Shown here: positions 1 to 5,589 of the stretch, piece after piece
How the letters are laid out: each line of letters opens with the position of its first letter
Numbering within the stretch: position 1 is the first letter of the stretch
NCBI GenBank assembly: GCA_002402005.2
Contig: NVUS02000160.1
Span: 1-6,104 of the forward strand
Source: OCS116 cluster bacterium
GTDB lineage: Bacteria > Pseudomonadota > Alphaproteobacteria > Rhizobiales > OSC116
DNA length: 6,104 nucleotides
Direction: 5' to 3'
Notes under the pieces: generated by a model
What the model was told of the DNA's origin: nothing
Seen by the model: the letters and a program-made list of their open reading frames with translations, nothing else
The model's database searches: none
Made by a program: the position numbers and the translations under genes

Positions 1-1295
1 ATATCTTCGGACATGCCCATGGCTTTGCTGACCTCGCGCATCGCGCCTTTAAAGCGAAAATGGGTGACGGTGGCGGTGATGCCCGCGCGGTCACGGCCAT
101 ATTTTTGATAGATATATTGGATGACTTCTTCGCGTCTTTCATGCTCGAAATCAACATCAATATCTGGCGGTTCATCGCGGTCGAGCGAGACAAAACGCTC
201 GAATAGCATTTCGCTATTTTCGGGCGGCACGGCGGTGATGCCTAAAATATAGCAGATGGCGCTATTGGCGGCCGAACCGCGACCTTGGCACAGAATATCT
301 TGGCTACGGGCGAAGCGCACAATGTCGAATACGGTTAGAAAATAGGGAGCAATTTTTTTAATTTTGATAATATAAAATTCTTTTTTAACCAAATCCACCA
401 CCTTTTTTGGCGTGCCGTAAGGGTAAAGCCTTTTTTCATTACGGCCGACTAAATAGACCAATTCATCATAGGCGGTGCGGCCATTGGGTGAAACTTCTTT
501 GGGGTACTCATAGGATAATTGAGTGAGGTTAAAACTGATTTGACTGATGATTTTTTCAATATTCGTAAGTGCATTTGGGTGGTTTTTAAAAATTTTATGC
601 ATGAGTTTTGGTGGTTTTAAGCAGGCTTCACCATTGATCAAAGCTTGTTTGCCAATTTGTTCGATGGTGATTTTTTCACGCATACAGGTGAGAATGTCGG
701 CCAATGGCTTGCGTGATTTATCGTGCATAATCACATTATTGGTGGCGACAATGTCTATGTTGAGCCGTTTGCATATATCAGCAATGTTCTGCATGCGCTT
801 AGCATCATCACCTTTATAGGAATGAGTGAGTGCGACATAGATATCTGCAAAATATTTCTTATATATTTTAAGCTGGGTCTCAAAATCTTTGGATAGCTCA
901 TTTGGCGGGAGATAGATGAGTATCTGGCCCTCACTATAATCAATCACATCTTTAATGCTGATTTTGCAGTCGCCTTTTTCGGCACGGCGGCGGCCGAGTG
1001 ATATGAGGCGGGACAGGCGGCCATAAGCCGCGCGGTCTTTGGGGTAGCAGAGCAGGCTTTGGCCATCGATTAAATCGAGCCTTGCGCCGACCAAAAGTTC
1101 AATATCAAAACCCTGACGCTTGACATGTTTGACCGCGGCATGCATGCGCACCACGCCTGCCAATGTATTGCGATCGGCAATCGAAATGGCATCGTGCCTC
1201 AAGGCGCATGCCGTGGCGACCAATTCATCAGCTTGGCTAGCGCCTTCTAAAAAACTATAGGCCGATAGCACCTGTAATTCGGCATAAAGTGTCAT
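1..1295 (-). CDS. dnaE2: Error-prone DNA polymerase DnaE2, N-terminal part (cut by window edge)
   Basis: Not closed in the window: the frame is open from ATG at 1295 to the left edge, giving 431 codons of a protein that is usually about 1050-1150 residues. It is a C-family polymerase alpha subunit that, in the SOS mutasome, extends DNA past lesions. The N-terminal PHP domain starts with AELQVLSAYSFLEGAS (residues 5-20), followed by SIADRNTLAGVVR (38-50) and SLLCYPKDRAAYGRLSRL (80-97), all typical of DnaE2 rather than DnaE1; Q replaces the first PHP histidine, as I recall is usual in this family. The palm begins near APYFLTV (316-322), with CQGRGSAANSA (336-346) and the catalytic acidic motif PPDIDVDF (376-383). 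The third catalytic Asp and the C-terminal half lie beyond the window. The start is fixed by a TAATG junction with the imuB C-terminal frame, implying translational coupling. The patch at residues 298-315 is unusually Lys/Ile rich. Confidence 0.95.
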   Translation of the reverse strand, partial: MTLYAELQVLSAYSFLEGASQADELVATACALRHDAISIADRNTLAGVVRMHAAVKHVKRQGFDIELLVGARLDLIDGQSLLCYPKDRAAYGRLSRLISLGRRRAEKGDCKISIKDVIDYSEGQILIYLPPNELSKDFETQLKIYKKYFADIYVALTHSYKGDDAKRMQNIADICKRLNIDIVATNNVIMHDKSRKPLADILTCMREKITIEQIGKQALINGEACLKPPKLMHKIFKNHPNALTNIEKIISQISFNLTQLSYEYPKEVSPNGRTAYDELVYLVGRNEKRLYPYGTPKKVVDLVKKEFYIIKIKKIAPYFLTVFDIVRFARSQDILCQGRGSAANSAICYILGITAVPPENSEMLFERFVSLDRDEPPDIDVDFEHERREEVIQYIYQKYGRDRAGITATVTHFRFKGAMREVSKAMGMSED

Positions 1296-1693
1296 TATGA
1301 TAGGCCGTGCAAAAAATATCGTTTCTTTGCCGTAACGAACACCCAAAATTGCCGCCCGGTTTGGCTGAGCAGCCACCAATAATCGCGTGCGCCTTCCTGC
1401 CATAAAGGGTCATCCCACCACCATTCTGGCGATATGCGTTCTGGGCCAGTTTTGCCAATAATGACTTGTGCTTCGCCCTGATATTCGAACCGCTCAAAAC
1501 TGAAATCAAACAGGATAAAGGGTTGCATGAGCATGCGCATTGGGCGCTTTGTATCATTGGTTTGCCAAATTTTATCGCCTATATCCACGCCATGTTTAAA
1601 CCGCTGATATGCGCGCTCGGGTATATGACTTTGGGCGGGTAGATAATTGATGATGTTATCAAAACCAATGCGGTTGCCGATGTGATCGAACAA
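1295..1693 (-). CDS. imuB: ImuB C-terminal fragment, out of frame with the main imuB part
   Basis: This 132-residue frame is the C-terminal region of ImuB, displaced by one frame from the N-terminal part. Recognisable family motifs are SHIPERA (residues 22-28), GPERISPEWW (83-92), RDYWWLLSQTGRQFW (103-117) and the ending FLHGLS (127-132). In studied ImuB proteins the C-terminal region binds ImuA and DnaE2, so it should matter for mutasome assembly. The nominal start is TTG at 1693, five bases after the TAA of the upstream part, with no good ribosome binding site. The homology continues upstream of TTG through a residue string close to NTPLSHLFDHIG, which indicates that the frame was originally read through from the upstream part. 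It could now be made only by frameshifting, by termination-reinitiation at TTG, or not at all. Its stop shares one base with the dnaE2 start. Confidence 0.85.
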   Translation of the reverse strand: MFDHIGNRIGFDNIINYLPAQSHIPERAYQRFKHGVDIGDKIWQTNDTKRPMRMLMQPFILFDFSFERFEYQGEAQVIIGKTGPERISPEWWWDDPLWQEGARDYWWLLSQTGRQFWVFVTAKKRYFLHGLS

Positions 1694-1698
1694 ATGGC

Positions 1699-2778
1699 TT
1701 AGTGGGGTGTTTTCAGTCTTTTTTCGGCTAAATAATCATAGTTTTTGGCACGATAATGCTCGACTTGATGGGCAGTGAGGCGCATTTTATCAACGCCAAA
1801 TTCGGCGATCAATTGATCGAGATGTAGGGCAAATAATTTAAACAGGTTTTGCGCCGATAGGTCGGGTCGGGCTGTGCCGATTTCGATATTCTGCTCACTA
1901 TGGTCTGGCCTGGTGATGGTGAGGGTTAATTGGCGCGGGGCTTTGTCTTCTGCTGCCAATATTTTAAGTAAATCATCCAATAATGTTTTTAACTCACGCT
2001 CTAAATAATCGGTCAACATAACGGGTTCGGAAAACACGCGTTTAACACAGTAAGCATGGCTGAATTTAAGTGCCTCAAACACTTGCGGCTCACGCCCTAA
2101 AGCTTGGTTTAAATGCAACATTAAAGTGAGCCCAAAACGTTTGGCCAATGATGCGGATTTTATTGGCAAAAGGTCTTGCAGTTTACGCAGGCCAAGCCGT
2201 TGCAACTGAGCGATCAACTCATCATCAATGTGTAAATATTCTATAGGTAATGTGAGCAATTTCTCGCGCTCCTGTTGTTTATCCTCATGCCAAATATGCC
2301 CGCCAAATGATACAGTATGCGTGAGTGCGTTGGCCGCACGCATGTTACTGGCCATGGCCAATTTTACCTCGAAATCCATGATCGAAAAATCATAGGTAAT
2401 CTGCTGTAACATGGCCTGATGCCCGCCAAATAAATGTGCGCAACCTGTGGCATCTAGCAGCAATCTATCTTGCCCATCCATCATGACTTTTGGGCTATAT
2501 TTTAGGCAGTAGCGGGCTAATCTTTTGAGCGTTTTCTGCTGCAAATCATCATTATACTGGTGCACAATCAAACCATCAAAACAGGCCAAAGCGCGGGTGA
2601 GATTTTGCCCGGCTTCAATGCCATGTTGTACTGCAAAGCGGTTGGCATCGACAATGATGTCCTTATTGCCAATTTTTTGCGCGATGACGCAAGCTTGATC
2701 TGCCCATATATTTACACTGTCACGCTGTAATCTGTTGAGCTGTAAATGTGGCAGCCAGATTGATATGAAATTTTTCAT
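1699..2778 (-). CDS. imuB: ImuB, Y-family polymerase-like SOS mutagenesis protein, N-terminal part (prematurely terminated)
   Basis: A 359-residue Y-family (DinB/UmuC-like) protein that in the ImuA-ImuB-DnaE2 mutasome acts as a scaffold linking the polymerase to the sliding clamp. The start FISIWLPHLQLNRL (residues 4-17) lacks the metal-binding Asp of active Y-family enzymes. The palm motif is DRLLLDATGCAHLFGG (104-119), again without the usual DE pair, as in known ImuB proteins. A helix-hairpin-helix-like stretch, LQRLGLRKLQDLLPI, lies at 192-206, followed by LAKRFG and LNQALGRE. The little-finger-like domain ends with IGTARPDLSAQNLFKLF (300-316). ImuB is normally near 500 residues. Here the frame runs into TAA at 1699-1701 soon after a run of six A at codons 352-354, leaving nine frame-shifted residues at the end. 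The ATG at 2778 fits the family's N-terminus and overlaps imuA by 59 nt; only a weak GGA precedes it. Confidence 0.92.
   Translation of the reverse strand: MKNFISIWLPHLQLNRLQRDSVNIWADQACVIAQKIGNKDIIVDANRFAVQHGIEAGQNLTRALACFDGLIVHQYNDDLQQKTLKRLARYCLKYSPKVMMDGQDRLLLDATGCAHLFGGHQAMLQQITYDFSIMDFEVKLAMASNMRAANALTHTVSFGGHIWHEDKQQEREKLLTLPIEYLHIDDELIAQLQRLGLRKLQDLLPIKSASLAKRFGLTLMLHLNQALGREPQVFEALKFSHAYCVKRVFSEPVMLTDYLERELKTLLDDLLKILAAEDKAPRQLTLTITRPDHSEQNIEIGTARPDLSAQNLFKLFALHLDQLIAEFGVDKMRLTAHQVEHYRAKNYDYLAEKRLKTPH
1719..1724 (-). other. Frameshift site in imuB at a six-A homopolymer
   Basis: On the minus strand the sequence reads GCC GAA AAA AGA in the upstream frame. Adding one A here (or slipping back one base on AAA) gives GCC GAA AAA AAG ACT and joins the 359-codon frame to the 132-codon frame. 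The fused protein would be about 494 residues (353 + 9 bridging + 132), the normal ImuB size. The position is inferred: any single-base change between about 1702 and 1736 would restore the frame, but the homopolymer is the likeliest place. The cause (real mutation, assembly error or recoding) cannot be told from this sequence. Confidence 0.75.
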
Positions 2779-3307
2779 TTTTAATGTCCATAATCCAATT
2801 GCCCTCTCCCGAAATGAAGCCTTTTTGGCGGCTTCTTAAAAGTTTAACTTGATATTGGTTTTGCGCCCCTGCGCATATATCCACCTGCCAGCGCGTCATG
2901 GCGCTATTGGCATTTTGCGATGTGGCTTTGAGTAGCATAAAGGCCTTGGCTTGGCCGGTTTTGGCCGCCAGATTTAGCCGTCTGCTTTGCAACAGGTTGG
3001 GCTGTTTTAGCCCTTCGGCAACCACAGTGCCAACCGCGCCTGAACGCAACGCCTCCTCCATAATCCACAAAGCCTGTTGCTGGTTTTGATAGGTGATGAA
3101 AGTGATGTTTTTTAAGTTCACGGCCAAATTTGCCAAGGCATTGGGGTAGAGGTAATCGGCATCATTTTGGCCTTTTAACCAAATGACCTGATGTTGAGTT
3201 TGCTGTAAATGCATCACAATAAAATAGGTTGCAAAACCTCCAAAAACCTCGTGATTTCCTACGGATAGCAGTTTATTTATAATATTTTTTTGTTGTGGGG
3301 ACGACAT
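2720..3307 (-). CDS. imuA: ImuA, RecA/SulA-like SOS mutagenesis accessory protein
   Basis: First gene of the mutasome cassette. ImuA proteins are RecA-like but not active recombinases; they interact with ImuB. With the ATG at 3307 the product has 195 residues. Family features are HEVFGG (19-24), LYPNALANL (53-61), ALWIMEEALRSGAVGTVVAE (79-98), SRRLNLAA (108-115) and TRWQV (138-142), then LLRSR (156-160). I see no Walker A motif, and the segment that usually precedes HEV(F/W) in longer homologues is missing, so the protein is short (many relatives are about 230-260 residues). An in-frame ATG at 3397 would add 30 residues, but it lies upstream of the predicted promoter and SOS box, lacks a ribosome site, and its residues do not look like the family; 3307 is preferred, with a weak GGA five bases ahead. 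The 3' end overlaps imuB by 59 nt. Confidence 0.88.
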   Translation of the reverse strand: MSSPQQKNIINKLLSVGNHEVFGGFATYFIVMHLQQTQHQVIWLKGQNDADYLYPNALANLAVNLKNITFITYQNQQQALWIMEEALRSGAVGTVVAEGLKQPNLLQSRRLNLAAKTGQAKAFMLLKATSQNANSAMTRWQVDICAGAQNQYQVKLLRSRQKGFISGEGNWIMDIKNEKFHINLAATFTAQQITA

Positions 3308-3331
3308 GATGTTCCAGTTAAATTTGATTTT

Positions 3332-3346
3332 GTTCTCCTTTTGTTC
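3332..3346 (-). promoter_or_regulatory. LexA-binding SOS box (direct repeat)
   Basis: The minus strand reads GAAC-AAAAGGA-GAAC, that is GTTC-N7-GTTC on the plus strand, an exact match to the alphaproteobacterial LexA box. It sits 25 bases upstream of the imuA ATG and overlaps the predicted -10 element, so bound LexA would block transcription until RecA-triggered cleavage. This explains co-regulation of imuA, imuB and dnaE2 as one damage-inducible unit. A third GTTC (plus strand 3311-3314) is not at N7 spacing and is probably chance. Confidence 0.85.
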
Positions 3347-3372
3347 TAACTTGAATCGAAAGCAAGAGTCAA
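3343..3372 (-). promoter_or_regulatory. Predicted promoter of imuA-imuB-dnaE2
   Basis: On the minus strand, TTGACT (3372-3367) is a good -35 hexamer (5 of 6 to TTGACA). Eighteen bases later TAGAAC (3348-3343) is a moderate -10 (4 of 6 to TATAAT). Transcription would begin near 3336, inside the SOS box. This supports the downstream ATG at 3307 as the imuA start. The spacing and the overlap with the LexA repeat are what one expects of a LexA-repressed promoter; the exact start site is inferred. Confidence 0.55.
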
Positions 3373-3375
3373 GCG

Positions 3376-3390
3376 CTGAATCAGATTCAG
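3376..3390. repeat. Perfect 7-bp inverted repeat upstream of the imuA -35
   Basis: CTGAATC-A-GATTCAG is a palindrome with a single central base, lying three bases upstream of the predicted imuA -35 and 29 bases past the galM stop. There is no T-run after it on the minus strand, so it does not look like an intrinsic terminator for galM. It could be an operator for an unknown regulator or a chance palindrome. Confidence 0.4.
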
Positions 3391-3418
3391 TTGCCATTAT
3401 TTAAAAAGGAGATAATGC

Positions 3419-4489
3419 CTATTCACTTATAAAATGATATTCAATCACTTGATGATATTGATCGCCGGCACGTAAAGGTTTGGTGGGGAAATGGGCAACA
3501 TTTGGCCCATCGGGGTAATCTTGCGCCTCTAAGCAGAAACCTGCATATTTATTAACGGTTTTGCCGTCTTGTAAAGCGGTTTTGGTTAAGTGTGGGCTGG
3601 TGTAAAATTGCACACAGGGTTGGGTGCTGACCACTTTTAGCGCGCGGCCAGAATGTGCGGATTTTACATAGGCGTGGATTTTCATCTTGCCATCATCAGC
3701 GCCGACAATATAGCTAATGTCATAGCCATTGTTAACTTGACGCATTTCGGCATCTGGGTTTTCTGTGCCTTTGCGGATGAGTGTTGGTTGGCGCAAATCA
3801 AATGGTGTATTGTCGACTGGTCTTATTTCGCCTGTGGGGATGGATTCTGCATCTATTGGCACAATGAAGCTGCCGTTTAAGGTGATTTGATGATCAAGCA
3901 CCGATGTTGAGCCATCATCAGCAATGCCATCTAAGTTGAAATAGGCATGATTGGTGAGATTGATATAGGTGTCTTGGTTTGAAGTCGCATCATAGGTGAT
4001 GGTCAGTACGTTGGCTTGGCTCAAAGTGTAAGTGACGGAGACGATGAGGTCGCCGGGATAGCCGGCTTCGCCATCCGGGCTGAGGCGTTCGAGCTTAATT
4101 GCCACGCCATTATCAGTTGTGACTTCTGTGCCTTTAAAGGGTTGGAAACCAAAACCGTTAGCGCCGCCATGTAATTGGTTTTTGCCTTCGTTGGGCTCTA
4201 ATTTATAGGTTTTGCCGTTAAGCGTAAATTGTGCGCCACCAATGCGGTTGGCATAGCGGCCAACGGTGGTGCCGAACGAGCCTTGGCTGTTGACATAATC
4301 GGCCAAATTGTCAAACCCAAAAGTCACTTCGTCGCTTATGCCTTGGCTATCGGGATATTTAGCACTGGTGATGATCGCTCCATATTCACTGATGCCAACC
4401 AAGCAGCCATTGCCACTATCTAGGGTGAAATGTTGGATTTTTTGACCATTTTCTAATGTGCCAAAATCTTTAACCGTTAGCGTTGCCAT
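3419..4489 (-). CDS. galM: Aldose 1-epimerase (mutarotase)
   Basis: Interconverts the alpha and beta anomers of free aldoses such as galactose and glucose; it is a cytoplasmic beta-sandwich enzyme and no signal peptide is visible here. At 356 residues it has full family length. Diagnostic motifs are GRYANRI (77-83, substrate-binding Arg82), NQLHGG (104-109, His107), NLTNHAYFNL (177-186, catalytic His181), NNGYD (253-257, Asp257), PCVQFYTS (291-298) and CLEAQDYPDGPN (319-330, catalytic base Glu321). These correspond in order to Arg71, His96, His170, Asp243 and Glu304 of the well-studied Lactococcus enzyme. The ATG at 4489 is preceded by AGAGGG with an eight-base spacer. It is divergent from pta and upstream of the SOS cassette on the same strand, with no clear terminator between them. 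No galactose operon neighbours are present, so the physiological sugar is not given by context. Confidence 0.95.
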   Translation of the reverse strand: MATLTVKDFGTLENGQKIQHFTLDSGNGCLVGISEYGAIITSAKYPDSQGISDEVTFGFDNLADYVNSQGSFGTTVGRYANRIGGAQFTLNGKTYKLEPNEGKNQLHGGANGFGFQPFKGTEVTTDNGVAIKLERLSPDGEAGYPGDLIVSVTYTLSQANVLTITYDATSNQDTYINLTNHAYFNLDGIADDGSTSVLDHQITLNGSFIVPIDAESIPTGEIRPVDNTPFDLRQPTLIRKGTENPDAEMRQVNNGYDISYIVGADDGKMKIHAYVKSAHSGRALKVVSTQPCVQFYTSPHLTKTALQDGKTVNKYAGFCLEAQDYPDGPNVAHFPTKPLRAGDQYHQVIEYHFISE

Positions 4490-4563
4490 GATAGTTTCCC
4501 TCTATTTACAGGGCTTTAGTCATAGGCTGTTTTGTCGCAGAATAAAAGCGGTTTTTGCCAATA

Positions 4564-4571
4564 AAGCGCTT
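4564..4571. promoter_or_regulatory. Possible LacI-family operator core in the galM/pta divergent region
   Basis: AAGCGCTT is an 8-bp palindrome with the central CG typical of LacI/GalR-type sites, midway between the divergent starts of galM (4489) and pta (4628). The flanks (ATA upstream, GCTG downstream) are not symmetric, so the site is short. The remainder of the 138 bp region shows no promoter I can defend on either strand. This is a suggestion from one short motif only. Confidence 0.2.
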
Positions 4572-4627
4572 GCTGACATCTGGTAAATTTGCCAAACTCA
4601 GTATGAAATATTTGATCGGAGAGAGAT

Positions 4628-5581
4628 ATGCGCCACGACCCACGGCCATCGGCCAATAGATATGAAGCCATTTTAAACCAAGCCAAAAGCCTGCGCCCAC
4701 GCCGCACAGCCATTGTGCAGCCCACTGATATATATTCACTGCGCGGGGCGATTGAAGCGGCCAAAGCTGAACTACTGACCCCATTGCTGGTTGGCCCAGA
4801 GGCCAAGATAAAGGCCGCTGCCGATGAGCTTGGTGAAGACATTTCGGATTTTGAAATGTTTGATGTGCCGCACAGCCATGCAGCTGCTGAACGGGCGGTT
4901 GAGCTAGTGCTTGAAGGCGCGGCCAAAAGCATTGTTAAAGGCGCGATACATACTGATGAATTGTTAAAACCCATCCTCAGTCGCACCAAAGGCATTCGCA
5001 CCGAGCGGCGGTTAAGCCATACATTTGTGATTGATGCACCCAATTATCATAAATTTATCTTCATCACTGATGCGGCAATTAACATTGAGCCGGACTTAAA
5101 AGCCAAAGCCGATATTTTGCAGAATGCCATCGAGTTGGCGCATGCGTTGGGAATAGAATTGCCAAAAGTGGCGATTTTATCGGCGGTTGAAATGGTCAAC
5201 CCCAACATTCCTTCGACCATTGATGCTGCGGCTTTGTGTAAGATGGCTGACCGCAAACAGATAAAAGGGGCGATTATCGATGGGCCGTTGGCGTTTGACA
5301 ATGCCATATCGGCAGAGGCGGCCAGAATCAAAGGCATTGATTCACCGGTGGCGGGTGACCCTGACATTTTGTTGGTGCCGGATTTGGAGACGGGCAATAT
5401 GCTTTATAAGCAGCTTGAATATTTGGCGCGAGCCGAATCTGCCGGTGTTGCTTTGGGCGCGAAAGTGCCGATTATCTTGACCAGCCGGGCTGACAATTTA
5501 CATGCGCGGCTTTGCTCCTGTGCCTTGGCGCAATTGCATTACGCCTATATGGAGCGTGATAAATTCGCGGTAACTGAATAG
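4628..5581 (+). CDS. pta: Phosphate acetyltransferase, compact PTA/PTB-family form
   Basis: Catalyses acetyl-CoA + phosphate to acetyl phosphate + CoA in the cytoplasm, reversibly. The 317-residue length matches the catalytic-domain-only form found in alphaproteobacteria, often annotated after the related enoyl-CoA hydratase/phosphate acetyltransferase fusion; no hydratase (MaoC) domain is present here. Motifs are PLLVGPEAKI (52-61), AINIEPDLKAKADI (150-163), VAILSAVEMVNPNIPST (181-197), IDGPLAFDNAIS (217-228), VAGDPDILLVPDLETGNMLY (241-260) and VPIILTSRADN (280-290). The family also contains phosphate butyryltransferases, so the acyl specificity is inferred from the acetate kinase next door. 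The start at 4628 has a strong GGAGAG ribosome site at 4618-4623. Its stop is eight bases ahead of ackA, so the two form an operon. Confidence 0.92.
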   Translation: MRHDPRPSANRYEAILNQAKSLRPRRTAIVQPTDIYSLRGAIEAAKAELLTPLLVGPEAKIKAAADELGEDISDFEMFDVPHSHAAAERAVELVLEGAAKSIVKGAIHTDELLKPILSRTKGIRTERRLSHTFVIDAPNYHKFIFITDAAINIEPDLKAKADILQNAIELAHALGIELPKVAILSAVEMVNPNIPSTIDAAALCKMADRKQIKGAIIDGPLAFDNAISAEAARIKGIDSPVAGDPDILLVPDLETGNMLYKQLEYLARAESAGVALGAKVPIILTSRADNLHARLCSCALAQLHYAYMERDKFAVTE

Positions 5582-5589
5582 GTTCATTG

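Noticed and set aside
547..819. Plus-strand open frame of 90 codons inside dnaE2
   Set aside because: Antisense to a region with clear DnaE2 protein sequence; no ribosome site or recognisable product.
1255..1557. Minus-strand open frame of 100 codons overlapping the imuB tail and dnaE2 start
   Set aside because: Overlaps the better supported imuB C-terminal frame, which carries the family motifs; this frame has none.
1712..1728. Classic dnaX-type slippery heptamer A AAA AAG for programmed -1 frameshifting in imuB
   Set aside because: The bases AAAAAAG are present, but the zero-frame codons are GAA AAA AGA, not AAA AAG, so the tandem-slip register is wrong. Single-tRNA or polymerase slippage stays possible but has no supporting stem-loop or internal ribosome site that I could see.
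3376..3390. Intrinsic terminator for galM
   Set aside because: The hairpin is short and A+T rich, with no following T-run on the minus strand.
4516..5043. Minus-strand open frames of 92 and 175 codons opposite the galM/pta intergenic region and pta
   Set aside because: Antisense shadows of pta; the Ser/Ala-rich translation is typical of a reversed coding strand.
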